Assembly (NCBI RefSeq): GCF_020906515.1
Contig: NC_085850.1
Coordinates: forward strand, 2,480,001-2,544,000
Reading direction: 5' to 3'
Source of the DNA: Vanrija pseudolonga
Lineage: Eukaryota; Basidiomycota; Tremellomycetes; Trichosporonales; Trichosporonaceae
DNA: 64,000 nucleotides
This document shows, in pieces, positions 12,731 through 25,075 of this stretch. The position numbers and the translations under genes are program-made. Every line of letters begins with the position of its first letter. Position 1 is the first letter of the stretch. Below the pieces are notes generated by a model. That model searched no databases and was not told where the DNA came from. It was given only the letters and a program-made list of their open reading frames with translations.

Positions 12731-14163
12731 GCGCATGGTGGCGCTCGACGTGGCTCGTTCGATCTTCTAATTTTCTTCAGCAACCCTCCCCTGCACCCCA
12801 CCAAAACACCTACATGACACACCTTTGATTGTGTTGACCATCAACCCTCGCTCCATTCATACCCACTCAACACGACCAACCTCATCACGACACGCTCGTC
12901 CCCCCCTCAACCTCCCTCGCCATACAACCAGTAGACCAACCCCCACCCTTTACATAACTGTCGATAAACACATTTGGGCATTTAGATGTTCACATTTTTA
13001 TACACGTCAATCCACATGGACCATTGATGCATTACTTCACAGAGTACCTTGGTACGTCGGGCATTTGTGTTCGCACCGCTGCCAGATTTTCGACGCGTCG
13101 TGGTGGACGTCGCCCATGTCTCGCGCGCCTCGCGCCGCTCGCCTCGCCGTGTCGGGATTCCGGTGACCGGACAGCGGCACAGCGCAGTAGAACAGGGCAG
13201 GGCCAGCGCGCGTGCCCTCATGGTCCCATGTGGCCCTCTGGCCCCTCTCGCGCCGCCGTCGCTCGATTGCAGCGCAGCCCTCTCAGCATTTTTTATGGTT
13301 TGGCGGAGCATGCGGCCCAATAACCACCAGCCAAACTCTTCGGGATTGCTCCCGTGTACCACTCTCCCACGGTAGCGACCATCAAACGCCAACCGCGCCA
13401 AAAGTCTGACCACCACCACCACGGCGCCGTGGCTGCTGCATCTGGTCGACGACGACACGGAGTGCACCGACGCCGACTACAACCACACCACTAGACGCGC
13501 CGAAGAGGACCACTCGCTCGCATCGCAGCATAGCATAGCATACCCCAGTCACTGTGTGGTTCGCATCTCGCCACACACTGCAAGGAATCAACAGCATTGC
13601 ATCGGCCGCGACCCACTGCGCTGCCATCCCATTTATTGTCCGCCACGCCCCCCCTTCCCCCCCTCTCCCGCACGTCCAGGAGCGCCCCGAGCTCAAGCCC
13701 GACTTTTACTTTTGCTCGCCTGCCTCTCTCTGAGCTCGAGCCCTCCCTCTATCGCCGACACCGAGGCCGAAGCCGAGTGAACGACCTGTGAGTGTGCGCC
13801 GCTGGGGAGGACGGGCTGGAGATGGACTGCGGCCTCGCCTAGTGGCGAGTGAGATGGGTGACTCGGCTCCAGTCGACTGCTGAGGATCGAGGTGGTGCCA
13901 ATCTCGCGGACGAAAATAAAGAGGCGAGAGACTGGGCGCGGCGCGCGCGGGCTATTGCGCTGGGCTGGACAGGCTGGGCAGACTGCACTACCTGCGCTAC
14001 GACTGCTACCTACCTACGCCTACCTACCCTGCTCGCCTTGCGCGCGCGAGATTGTCTCGAACCGTCCTCGCTCGTCTCGGCGCCGATACCTCGCGCCCTT
14101 CGCCTTCCTTTTGTCCTTCCTCTCCACGTCTATCCCCGCACCGCACGGGAAACGTATGCTGAC
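12731..14163. other. Intergenic region, 1.4 kb
   Basis: 3' flank of the RhoGEF gene and 5' flank of the nucleotidyltransferase gene, both on the + strand. Nothing with coding support was found. The part just before the next gene is rich in short pyrimidine tracts and contains the very short upstream frame described separately. Confidence 0.5.
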
Positions 14164-14167
14164 ATGA
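14156..14167 (+). promoter_or_regulatory. Three-codon upstream ORF overlapping the main start (ATGA)
   Basis: ATG CTG ACA TGA reads Met-Leu-Thr-stop. Its TGA (14165-14167) overlaps the ATG of the following gene (14164-14166) in the four-base ATGA arrangement. Such a minimal uORF may throttle initiation or allow termination-reinitiation. The role is inferred; the geometry is seen directly. If transcription starts downstream of 14156 the element is irrelevant. Confidence 0.4.
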
Positions 14168-16922
14168 CGCTCACCTACTTTGCCCCGCTCCAGCTCCAGC
14201 TGCCGCCCGCCGTCTACCCGCTGCCGCCGACGACGACACCGACAACGCCGACAACGCCAACGACGATAAGGCCAACAGGCAGCAGCAGCATCAACAACAG
14301 CAGCTCCTCGCAGTCCCTCTCGCTCCCGCGACACGCCCACAGCCACACGGCCAACATCGCAGGCCTCTCCCCCCACCACCATCACCACTACACCCCGCAC
14401 CACTCGCACAACCTGTCGCCGGACGTCCTGTCCACCATGCACCCCGGCGTCCTCCACCGCCGCTTCCTGAGCGACCTCTCGACGTCGCTCTTCTCCTTTG
14501 TCCTCCCGCTTCTCCCGACGTCCGAGGAGCTTACCATCAAGGAGGAGTGAGGCTGATTTTCCTGCTTCTTTAGCTGACACCGCAGAGTCCGTACGCTCAT
14601 CGAAAAGCTCATCAAGACGATTGAGCCTAGCGCTCGCTTGCTGAGCTTTGGCAGCAGCTGCAACTCGTTTGGTCTCCGCAACTCGGGTGAGCGAACCGGC
14701 CCCGGCCCCACGCTGCCGCCTCGAGGCTGACGATGATCCCAGACATGGACCTCGTGGTCCTTATCGACGACCCAGAAGCTGCCCTCGACCCGTCGACCTT
14801 TGTCGCAATGATTGGCGACCTACTGGAGCGGGTAAGTGACCGACCGGTCATCGGGGAAGGGGAAGGGAGGGATACTGACACACGCGCGCAGGAGACCAAC
14901 TTTGACGTCAAGCCGCTGCCAAAGGCGCGCATCCCGATCATCAAGCTCAACCTCGCCGCGTCTCCCGGTCTTCCTTTCGGTGAGTAGCGACGAGTGTGAC
15001 AAGAGTTACCCGTCCGACAACCCGCGCTAACGTTCAGGCATCGCATGTGACATTGGTATTGAGAACCGCCTCGCCATTGAGAACACGCGACTGCTCTTGA
15101 CCTATGCCACTATCGACCCTGCGCGTGTCCGCACCCTCGTCCTCTTCCTCAAGGTGTGGGCCAAGCGCCGCCGCATCAACTCGCCCTACCGTGGTACCCT
15201 TTCATCTTGTGAGTGGAGCAGTGGCAGATAAGTGTTGACTCCCCGCAGACGGCATTACCCTCATGGTCCTCTTCTTCCTCGTTCACGTCAAGCAGCCCCC
15301 AGTGCTGCCCAACCTCCAGCGCATTGCCCCCGTCAGACCCATCACCGAGGAGGAGATGATGCTCGAAGGCCGCAACGTCTACTTCTTTGACGACGTCGAG
15401 ATGCTCCGCCAGGAGTGGTCCTCGATCAACTTTGAGAGCGTCGGCGAGCTGTAAGTGGTGTCAGAGCGAACTCGAGAAATCACCACTGATGTCCCAGCCT
15501 CATCGACTTCTTCCGCTACTTCTCGCATGACTTCCAGTTCAACACCATGGTTCTGTCGCTCCGCGCTGGCCCGCTCACCAAGGAGAGCAAGGGCTGGACC
15601 AACGACGTGAGTTGCAGTGACGATAACCCCCGTCGACAACTCTGACCCCACAGATCGACGTCGGCGGCCTCAACGAGATGGCCCGTGACCGCAACAGGCT
15701 GTGTATCGAGGACCCCTTTGAGATCACGTACAACGTCGCTCGCACCGTCACCAAGGACGGCCTCTACACCATCCGCGGCGAGTTTATGCGCGCCACTCGC
15801 ATCCTCACCCAGCGCCCCGAACGCGCCGTCCTCGCCCTCGCCGAGTTGTGTCGCGAGCGCGACGATGAGCTCCTCCGTGCCCCTCGCTCGGCCTCGCCCG
15901 CTCCTCGGACGCTCTCTGTCGGTCGCGGTGGATTCGGCAACGCCAGTGCCGCCACCAATGGTCCTGGATGGCGCAGCCAGTCGCAGCAGCCTCACGACCG
16001 GTACCACTCTGGTGGTGGCGGAGCCGGCGGTGGCGGCGGTGACCGCTACGGCCCGTCCACCAACGGCCCGGGCCCAAGTCCCATGGCCCCCGAGGCCAAC
16101 CAGCGCCGTGGCAGAACAAACGAGGTCAGCGCTGGCGCTGCTTCCTCTGCTGCCGCTGCGGCTGGTGTCTCGGAAAGAAACGTCGCCCAGGACATGTGGC
16201 TCGCTGCCCAGGGTCCCAACCTCGGCAACCCATCCGGGCTTGGTCTCGGCGGCGTGGCCGACTCGCCGTTCGCCGAGTACGGCGGAAGAGGGCGTGAGCC
16301 CGTCACGCGTGCCATGGACCCGTCGCAGTACCCTGCTCGTCCCCGTGATCGCCGCCAGGCGTCCAACTACGACAACCCTAACGCCGCGGGTACTGTCTCT
16401 GCGCCTCTCTCGCCGTCGCGTTTGTACGCGCAGCTCGAGATTGGACGTGGATGGGCGTACGACTCGCCCGGTGGCTTTGGTGCTCCTGGAACTCGGCCCG
16501 CTGGCAGCAGCAGCGCGACTCCTGCCGGACCGTCGACGTTTGGTGCTCCCGGCTCGAGCAACGAGGCGCGCGGTGGTCGCCGCAACGTCTCCAACACGCG
16601 TGACCTGTCGCATCCCCCATCTCAGCTCGCGCAATCGCACACGCTAGCCGACGACCCGGCGTCGCCCCTGCCAACGTTTGCTCCCTTCTCCCCGCCTGTG
16701 CTGCCGTCGTCTCTGCATCCCTCAATGGCCGAGACTGGCTCGGGCAGCGCACCGTACATCAGCCCCAGCGCGCTCTTGTCACCGTCTCCGCAGGTACCTG
16801 GCTTGCCAGGAGAATTGGACAAGGGTGTGGAGAGTCTCACACAGGGCTTTGGCGCCCTCGGCGTGGACCCAGCAGGTGGTGACGCCAAGCGGGATACCGC
16901 AAAGAAGGAGGGCTCGCGATGA
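14164..16922 (+). CDS. Cid1-type poly(A)/poly(U) polymerase (non-canonical nucleotidyltransferase)
   Basis: Adds untemplated A or U residues to RNA 3' ends; the family acts in RNA surveillance and decay. Eight exons (14164-14546, 14586-14686, 14743-14831, 14892-14979, 15038-15208, 15249-15450, 15498-15606, 15654-16922) join in phase to 803 residues. The catalytic core is intact: the GS helix-turn motif FGSSCNSFGLRNSDMDLVV supplies the first two Asp residues, and IACDIGIENRLA supplies the third. The strongly conserved INSPYRGTLSSYG segment and the PAP-associated domain (SVGELLIDFFRYFSHDF) follow. The N-terminus of about 125 residues is Pro/Thr/Ser/His-rich, and the last 400 residues are Gly/Ser/Pro-rich and probably disordered. 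Whether it prefers UTP or ATP is not decided here. A three-codon uORF overlaps the start. Confidence 0.9.
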
Positions 16923-17145
16923 GGCCACTACACTGCATGATACAAGGAAGATCAGAAACAATCATTGCCGGGTGGCCTGGTGGCTGCCTGGCCCGCTAAC
17001 CTCCATCACATGAGCATAGCATAGTGACATGTAGTGACATGCATGGTGTCTTGTCGGCGCGGCGTGAGCGAGCGAGGTGGCGCCGGGTTCCTCTTGCAAG
17101 CTACTGCTGATATTTGTGCATATACTAGACTGCGACCTCCCGGCC
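16923..17145. other. Tail-to-tail spacer
   Basis: Only 223 bp separate the stop codons of the rightward nucleotidyltransferase and the leftward 3-hydroxyacyl-CoA dehydrogenase genes, so their 3' UTRs are short or overlap. Confidence 0.6.
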
Positions 17146-18433
17146 CTACTTGTAGTCGTAGAAGCCCTTGCCCGACTTCTTACCATACCACCCGGCGTCG
17201 ACCATGCGCTGGAGGAGCGTGGCGGGGCGGTACTTTGTGTCGCCCGTCTCGTTGTGCAGCACCTTCTGGATGGACAGGCACGTGTCGAGGCCGATGAGGT
17301 CGGCGAGCGCGAGCGGGCCCATGGGGTGGCCCATGCCGAGGCGGAACGTCGTGTCAATGTCCTCCTTTGTCGCGACGCCCTTCTCGAGGAGCATGACGGC
17401 CTCGTTGAGCATGGGCATGAGGATGGCGTTGGCGATGAAGCCGGGCGAGTCGGCCGACTGGGTCACAGCTGCACATGAGCGTCAGCGAGTGTGCCGCGCT
17501 GCACCTCTGTCCCACTCACTCTTGTTGCACGCCTCGCCAAACGCGCGGGCACGCGCGAGCGTCTCGTCGGACGTTTGCAGGGCAGGGATGAGCTCGACGA
17601 GCTTCCTGCGGCGTGTCAGCGCTCTTTCCCCCTTTTCTCGGCTCACATCTGCGGAACGGGGTTGAAGAAGTGGATGCCGACGACACGCGCAGCACTCGCG
17701 CCGCCATCACCCGCCAGCGTCGCGCTGCCCGCCAGCTTGGTCAGGCTGATGGACGACGTGTTCGTCCCGAGAATCGCGGGCGGGGGGAGGCGCTCGGCCA
17801 GGCGGCGGACCAGGCCCGTCTTGAGGGACGTGATTTCGGGGATGGCCTGGTCGTCAGCGCGAGCTTGCGAGCGTTCTGGGCGGGCGGGTGGGCGGAGCCC
17901 GACGTTTGTCGCCCGCGATGCCACCCGCCTCGGCGCTCCGCGCCTCGGTCAACCCACCTCAATGACGATATCCGTGTCCTGCGCAACCAGATCGCCGCCG
18001 CCCTCGCCCGTGCCGTCGCCCTTGACGGCCGTCACGCGCTCACGCGCCGCGTCCGCCTCGGCCTGGGGCAGGCCGCGCTTGGCGACGTCGCGCGCGAGCA
18101 GCGACTCGAGGTGCGTCACGGCCTTTGAGAGGACCTGGGGCGAGGGGTCGTGCAGCGTCAGGGGGATCTTGGCGTGCAGGGCGGTCACGTAGCTGTGCCA
18201 GTGTCAGCGAGTGAACGCGCGTAGCGCGTGAGCGAGCAAGATCGCAGCTGTGCAAGTGGCATGACCGACGAGGGTGGGGGTTGGACTGGGGAGGGGAGGG
18301 AGCCCCAACCCCAGTCTGCCACGCCCGCCCACTCGCTACTCCGCAGCTCGTGCGCGTGCGCGTCAACTCACGCAATGCCCAGGCCCATCTGCCCGGCGCC
18401 GACAACAGCAGCACGCTTGATAACTCCGGCCAT
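17146..18433 (-). CDS. 3-hydroxyacyl-CoA (3-hydroxybutyryl-CoA) dehydrogenase
   Basis: NAD-dependent oxidation of L-3-hydroxyacyl-CoA to 3-ketoacyl-CoA in fatty acid beta-oxidation. About 300 residues from five exons, the usual length of the single-function enzyme. The N-terminal Rossmann motif [10 protein letters not shown] begins ten residues in; [11 protein letters not shown] and the catalytic HFFNPVPQM follow, and the C-terminal domain has [17 protein letters not shown] and ends GKGFYDYK. No mitochondrial presequence precedes the Rossmann fold and no SKL-type peroxisomal signal ends it, so location is open. Introns are longer than usual here (18193-18371 is 179 nt, 17847-17957 is 111 nt), while the third (17606-17645) is 40 nt. 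Start at 18433 places the dinucleotide motif at the normal distance. Confidence 0.93.
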
Positions 18434-19277
18434 GGTGTGAGTGTGTGTGAGTGGTGGTAGTGATGCAGAAACATGATGCGAGTCGACGCGGCTTGGTTGA
18501 CTTTGTGGTGTGCACCGGCTAGCAGCGGCCGGACCTACCGCCCCTCTCGGGAACTTAGCCGAGTGGTGTGGTGGTGGTGGCAGTGGTGCAGTGGTGCGGT
18601 TGAGTGTGCACTGCCTGGGACGCTGGCTGGGGAACGCACGCACGCCCCGCCGCGTCCCTCGCCTCCTCGACCTCGGCTACCTGCTCGCCATCGCACTCAC
18701 GGTGCTCGTTGGCGAATGTGACGAGCATGACAGAGGCGGAGCCGCGGAACTCGGCGGGGTGGAGGGGTGGAGGGGTGGTGCCACGTGCACCATGTGGTAT
18801 CCACGCAACATTACGTACTCACCACATTCCGTGCCTTACGGACAGATTATCGGCACGCCCCGATCGTGTGCGCGCGCAGTAGGCCAATAATAACACTGTG
18901 GTTCAAGTGCACGTTTGTGAGTGAATGAGGAAGAGGGCGACAGCGAGGGCGACGTGCAGTGCGAGCCGGTGGCGGAGATACTACTGCTCGAGGACGCCGA
19001 GATGACGAGACTGGCGCTGGGCTGGCGGGGGCGTTGGCTGGCTGCCTGGCTTGAGCTTGGCCAAATTTAATTTCTGACACAGTACCATACGCACCACCAA
19101 GCCACATACCGCGCCCGTCTGCCTCGGGTCACGCAATTAGCACGAGCGGCGAGCGACGGCGACAACGACGACAACGCACATTTCTGACTCTTCCTCGACC
19201 TCATTGTCTTACGCAGCGGGCGACAAACAACAACAACAACGCACAACGCAGCCGGCGCACGGCCCACGCCATCATCC
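18434..19277. other. Divergent promoter region
   Basis: 844 bp between the starts of the hydroxyacyl-CoA dehydrogenase gene (-) and the Mam3-like gene (+), so it carries both promoters. Short GT-rich tracts occur. No coding evidence was found. Confidence 0.5.
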
Positions 19278-21403
19278 ATGAACGACACCATCACTGTCCC
19301 GCTCGCGCACCTGCCGGGCCTGTGCGCGACGCTCGTGGACACGGCGCTCAAGGGTGAGTGCGAGTGGACTGTAGGGCCGTAGATCCGGCGACTGCACACT
19401 GGCGGCTGCGGCTGCGGCTTCGGCTGCGGCTCGGCCTGTGCCATGTCCGCGACATTCTCGGCGCCGCCGACACCTGCTTACGCCGAAACACAGGCAACAA
19501 GACCAAACATGTGCACATTGAGCCCGACCACCCGTCGTTCCCGCTCTTCATCGGCGCGACCATCGTGCTCGTCATCCTCGGCGGCATCTTCTCCGGCCTG
19601 ACTCTCGGCCTTATGGGCCTTGACACCGTGAGTGCGGCGTGCAGGCCCAGCTAACCACGCACAGATCAACCTCCAGGTGCTGAGCCAGGCCGGCACCGAC
19701 GCCGAGCAGGAGCAGGCGCCCAAGGTCCTCAAGCTCCTCGTCGGTTCGGGGCGTCACCTCATCCTCGTCGTTCTTCTACTTGGTGCGTGCGACAACTAGA
19801 GACGCAGCTGACCCGACCCAGGCAACACGCTCGTCAACACGTCCCTGCCTGTCTTCCTTGACTCGATCGTGTGTGCCCACCTTGCAACGCGCCCTGCTGA
19901 CGTCAGATCGGTGGCGGGTGGATCGCTATTCTCGGCGCGACTGGTCTTGAGGTGGGTGCAACGCGCGCATGACTCTTGCTAACCCGCACAGCTCGTATTC
20001 GGAGAGTGAGTCGGACGCTGCTGCATGCTAAACACCTTCTAACCACTCGCGCCAGAGTCATCCCACAAGGTGTGTAACATGTCCTTGCCGCGCTCACACC
20101 CCAGCAATCTGCACAAAGTATGGCCTCGCCATCGGCGCGTCGTTTGCGCCCCTCGTCCGCGGCCTCGTCATCTTAATGTACCCCATCGCCAAGCCCATGG
20201 CCATGGTGAGTGCGCCATGTAATGGGCTTAGCTGACGGCCAGTTCCTCGACTACATGTTCGGCGCGCACGACGACGGCGTGACGTACCGCAAGGCCGAGC
20301 TCAAGGCTTTCGTCGCCCTCGGTGTGGAGGACAAGCTCGCCGACGACGAGCTCCACCTCCTCGGCAGCGTGCTCGAGTTCTCGGGCAAGACGGTCGGCAC
20401 AGTGATGGTGAGTTGTGCTTTTGTACTAGGACCAGCTCACACCCAGACACCCATGGCCGACGTGTACCAGCTGCCGTCGGACCGTATTGTCGATGCTGAG
20501 CTCCTCGCCGAGGTCCTCCGCAAGGGACACACTCGTATCCCCGTGTACGATGCCAAAGTCCCCGGCTCTTTCCTGTAAGTGGCCGCCAAAAGCCTAATCT
20601 CGGCTACCGTCGGATCACCGTTCGCGCCACTTGTCGCTTGCCGCTCACACACCCCCTCAGTGGCGTCATGCTCCTCCGCAACCTTGTCGACTACGACATC
20701 AGCGAGGCCAAGCCGGTATCCGCTCTCGTCAGCCTCGTGCTGCCTCAGTGTCCGCCGGATCTGTCGCTTGTAGAAGGTATGTCTTACATGGGTGGTGGAA
20801 ATAGGCTAACCTGCTTTCAGCCATGAACTAGTGCGCTATTCGGCCATAGGGCTGCCAACCGGTAACTGAAACGACGCTGACACTGAGCTCAGCTTCCAGA
20901 CGGGCCGCAGCCACCTGCTGCTCGTATCCACCAAGCCCGGCCGCCAGGAGGGTGCTGTCGGTGTCGTCACCTTGGAGGACGTTGTCGAGGTGAGTGCAGT
21001 CGGAGCCGGCGCCCGGTTGCGGTCACTATACCGAGCTGACGACTTGCAGGAGCTCATTGGCAAGGAGATTGTGGTATGTGTTGAGGATTAGTGCCGACGT
21101 AAACAAACGCTGACGTGGCAGGACGAGACGGACCGCTACGTGGATGTCCACAGTCGCATTCCAGTGATTCGCCCACGGTACCACTCTGAGAGGTGAGTAA
21201 GAGGTTGTGGCACCAACGTCAGCGGTTGTTAACGTCTTTATAGCCCGGCTGGCCTCCGTCGTATTTTCGAGGGTCGCGTCGCTAGGCGTCGCGCGCTACT
21301 TGGCGGGGTTAACGCCAGTTCCTCGGCTTCGCTGTCGCAGGGAGTCCATGCTCCCGCGCCGTCCATAGCGTCATTGATTGACCACCCGGCCAACAATGTC
21401 TAA
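19278..21403 (+). CDS. CNNM/Mam3-type DUF21-CBS membrane protein
   Basis: Relative of yeast Mam3 and animal CNNM magnesium transporters. In yeast it sits in the vacuole membrane and affects metal sensitivity and mitochondrial morphology. About 16 exons. The DUF21 part has hydrophobic segments (FIGATIVLVILGGIFSGLTL, LMGLDT) and the family hallmark ELVFGEVIPQAICTKYGLAI. A CBS pair follows (TVMTPMADVYQLPSD, HTRIPVYD, ALVSLVLPQ, NYFQTGRSHLLLVS, VGVVTLEDVVEELIGKEIVDETD). Remarkably small exons are needed to build these motifs: 19992-20005 (14 nt), 20056-20069 (14 nt), 20821-20830 (10 nt) and 21050-21073 (24 nt). The first ATG (MNDTITVPL) precedes an extracytosolic N-terminal stretch. The C-terminal tail after the CBS pair is short (about 65 residues). 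Confidence 0.9.
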
Positions 21404-22148
21404 ACGAGATAGTCACCACCATTGATCCGGGTATATGCACGGGACTTTTACATGTCCATCACGTCCGTCCGGCCGTCCGTCGACGCCGGCGGCTTGTACC
21501 GGGGCCGTAAGAGGGCCCACTGGGGCAAGGTGTGGGGTATAAGCGACGACGTGTGTTGTGCATCCTTGTTGTCGAGTTGTTCGGAGTGACAGTGTCCGGG
21601 TAAACCGTGGAAATCTTGCAGCCGGAGTTGCGAGATAATCTCGGCGCGCGTTGACTGAGGGGGCGTGGGGGAGTGGATTGGATGGCCGAGAGTTGAGGTA
21701 GGGGTGCCTCGACGGGAGCAAATTAACCCGGCCGTGGAAGTGTACGCGATAGGAAGTGAGTGGAGGGTGGGCGTGCAGTGGGCCAGTGGGGTGAGTGAGG
21801 TTCTCGCTCCCACCGGGCCACCGGACTCGGGGTTGCTGCACCCACGCGCGTACAAGGCCGCCTCGCGCTCGCCGTGTCCGGCCAAAAGACTTGCTCCCAA
21901 TCCTCACTCACTGCCCTGCAGGGTCTCTCGCCTGCATCATCGTGCACGCTACGACTGGCACCACTGGCACCACTTCTTTTGCTACACCCGGCCGACCAGC
22001 CAGCGACACGACAACCTGGCCACACCATCGTGTCATATATCTTTTTGGCCCCTGTACACACAACTTCCCCCTCCCCTTCCCCCCGTGCTTGACTTTTTGG
22101 CTCATCGCTCAACTCGGCCCCAACCCCCCCACCCCCCACCTAGCCACC
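21404..22148. other. Promoter region of the P450 reductase gene
   Basis: 745 bp between two + strand genes. The last 100 bp are C-rich and pyrimidine-rich, with a stretch of C runs just before the start codon. No gene was recognised. Confidence 0.5.
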
Positions 22149-24478
22149 ATGGCATCAGTAGACCTGCTCATCGTGGCCGTCGCCATCCTCCTCCCACTCC
22201 TATGGTGGTTCCGCGAGTCGCTCCCCTTCATCGGCGGCAAGCCCCGCCAGTCGGTCGCCGGTGCGTCGGGCGCCAAGGCGGGCGGCGCTGGCGCCGGCGG
22301 CTTTGACGACGACGACGACCCGCGCGACTTTGTCGGCAAGATGGAGAAGCTCGTAAGTACTGCCTGCGTGCATTGTTAGCAGATTGCTTACTCGGCCACC
22401 AGGGCAAGCGCGCCGCTGTCTTCTACGGCACCCAGACTGGCACGGCTGAGGAGTACGCGATCAGGCTGGCCAAGGAGGCCAAGTCGCGTTTCGGCATCTC
22501 GTCTCTTGTGTGCGACCCCGAAGAGTACGACTTTAACAAGCTCGACCAGATCCCCAGCGACAAGGCCGTCATCTTTGTGCTCGCGACGTACGGCGAGGGC
22601 GACCCCACCGACAACGCGCAGCCCCTGTTCGAGTTTATTCTCGAGGAGAACGTCGAGTTCAGCCAGGGTGGCAACACGCTCGAGAACCTCAACTATGTCA
22701 TCTTTGGTCTCGGAAACCGCACCTACGAGCACTTCAACGAGACTGCCCGCCAGCTCGACCGCCGCCTGGCCGCCCTCGGCGCCCACCGCATCGGGGAGCG
22801 CGGTGAGGGTGACGACGACAAGGCTCTCGAGGAGGACTACCTCTCGTGGAAGGACGGCATGTGGGAGGAGTTCTCCAAGCGCCTCGAGGTCGAGGAGGGC
22901 GGCGCCGGCGATGTTGCCGACTTTGTCGTCACCGAGGTCGCTGAGACGGTCGCCCCCGAGAAGGTCTTCCACGGTGAGCTGTCTGCTCGTGCCCTCGTCG
23001 CGTCGGCCAACAAGTCGACTACCCCTGCCGGCTCGTACGATGCCAAGAACCCCTACCCTGCCCCCGTTGGAACCTCGCGCGAGCTCTTTGCCGTCTCTGG
23101 CGAGCGCAACTGCGTCCACATCGAGTTTGACATTTCTGGCACTGGAATCTCGTACATGCACGGCGACCATGTTGGTGTCTGGCCCTCGAACCCCGACGCC
23201 GAGGTCGAGCGCGCCCTCGCTGTGCTCGGTCTCTCGGAGAAGCGTCACACGCCTATTGCTGTCGAGTCGCTCGACCCCGCCCTCGCCAAGGTCCCCTTCC
23301 CTACCCCGGCCACGTACGAGTCCGTCTTCCGCCACTACCTCGACATTTCCTCGCTTGCTTCCCGTCAGACCATTGCCTTCCTCGCCCGCTACGCGCCCAA
23401 CGAGCAGGCCAAGGAGACGCTCACTACCTGGGGTACCGACCGTGAGGCGTACCACGAGTACGTTGACGGCCCCAAGCTCAAGATTGCCGAGGTCCTCCAG
23501 TCGGCCGCCCGCGACTCGCTCACCCCGCCCTTCACCAACGCGACCGTCTGGCCCATTCCGTTTGACCGCATCATTGGCACCCTCCCCCGTCTCCAACCCC
23601 GTTACTACTCGATCTCGTCGTCGTCCAAGCTCAACCCCAGCTCGGTTCACGTCACCGCTGTCGTTCTCAAGTACGAGTCGGGCCCCAGCAAGGACCACGC
23701 CGACCAGCCCCGCTGGGTCTACGGTCTGAGCACCAACTTTATCCTCAACGTCAAGCTCGCTTCCGATGCCAACGGTGCCAACAAGGGTGCTCTTACCAAC
23801 GGCCACGCCCACACTGGCGGTCTTGCCGGCAACGAGGCTTCGATCCGCCTCGACGGCCTCCCCTCGTACAAGATTTCCGGCCCTCGCGACTTCCACCTCC
23901 ACGACAACATCTACCGCGTCCCTATCCACATCCGCCGCTCGACTTTCCGTCTGCCCACGTCGCCCAAGGTCCCCATCATCATGATTGGCCCCGGCACTGG
24001 TGTCGCCCCCTTCCGCGGTTTCGTCCAGGAGCGTGTCGCGCTTGCGCGCAAGGCCAAGGAGAAGGGCGGCGAGGAGGCGCTCAAGGACTGGGCCCCCATC
24101 TACCTGTTCTACGGATGCCGTCGCGAGGACGAGGACTACCTGTACGCCGAGGAGTGGCCAGAGTACGCCAAGGAGCTCGGCGGCAAGTTCCAGATGATCA
24201 CTGCCTTCTCGCGTGGACCCAACCGCAAGCCCGACGGCTCCAAGATCTACGTCCAGGACCTTATCTGGGACAAGCGCGACGAGCTCGCGCCTCTGATCCT
24301 CGAGAAGCGCGCGTACATTTACATTTGTGGTGACGCCAAGAACATGGCTCGCGCCGTCGAGGACCGCCTGTCGCGCATGCTCGGCGAGGCCAAGGGCGGC
24401 ACCGCCGAGATCCAGGGCGCAAAGGAGCTCAAGCTGCTCAAGGAGCGCAACAGGTTCATGACGGATGTCTGGAGCTAG
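22149..24478 (+). CDS. NCP1: NADPH-cytochrome P450 reductase
   Basis: ER-anchored diflavin enzyme that passes electrons from NADPH through FAD and FMN to cytochromes P450 (for example Erg11). Two exons (22149-22352, 22403-24478) give 759 residues. Residues 4-21 form the single membrane anchor (LLIVAVAILLPLLWWF), followed by a Gly/Ala/Asp-rich linker. The flavodoxin domain has FYGTQTGTAEEYA, ATYGEGDPTDNA and FGLGNRTYEHFN. The FAD domain has RYYSISSSS. The NADP domain has GPGTGVAPFRGFVQER, FYGCRREDEDYLY and CGDAKNMARAV, and the conserved C-terminal Trp is present (DVWS). All cofactor motifs are intact. The start gives the anchor at the extreme N-terminus, as in the family. Confidence 0.97.
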
Positions 24479-25075
24479 CGGAGTTGCATTGTTGGCCAGA
24501 TCAGAAGGAGGATGGTGCATCGGCGTGATCGTGATAATGAGAGCAGCAGCGCACTGTACACCTACGCCCGGACTGTAGATGCTAGTGATGCATGGCGAGA
24601 GCAATGAGAAGTGACCTGGGCGGGGAGGTCGTCGGGCGAGGATTCCGTGGTGTGGCGGGTAAACCGGGGCCAGCCAGGTGCAGGGTGGTGGTCGTCGTCG
24701 TCGTCTGCTGACCTGCAGGACAAACTGTTGACGGCGCCTCCGATTACGGCAAAACCCCGCGTCAAAACTCAAGCTTAATCGATAGGAAGCGCGGAGAGCA
24801 CGGCCGCGCGGCGGGGCGGGTTGGGCACAGGTGGGGGTGGGGGTGGGGTTGGAGGTGGATGTTCCGTTGTGTCTGGGGCTCGTCTCGGGGACACCGACAT
24901 CGGGGCGAGCTTGGCGACGGCGCGTACGTTGACTGGTGCAAGCGGCGTATACGTCGACCGGTGCAAGCTGACCGATGCGTGGCGAGATCCACACATCTTT
25001 GTAGCTACAGTCATGTCTACTCATGGCCACGAACCATACTATACATCCCAGTGTCCTCTATTCTCTCTACGACTA
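24479..25075. other. Tail-to-tail spacer
   Basis: 597 bp between the stop codons of the P450 reductase (+) and the MFS gene (-). It should contain both 3' UTRs. A G-rich tract lies at about 24829-24860. No coding support. Confidence 0.5.

Noticed and set aside
22388-25030. 880-codon minus-strand frame
   Set aside because: Antisense shadow of the NADPH-cytochrome P450 reductase coding sequence, caused by C/G-biased third positions that avoid stops on the opposite strand.
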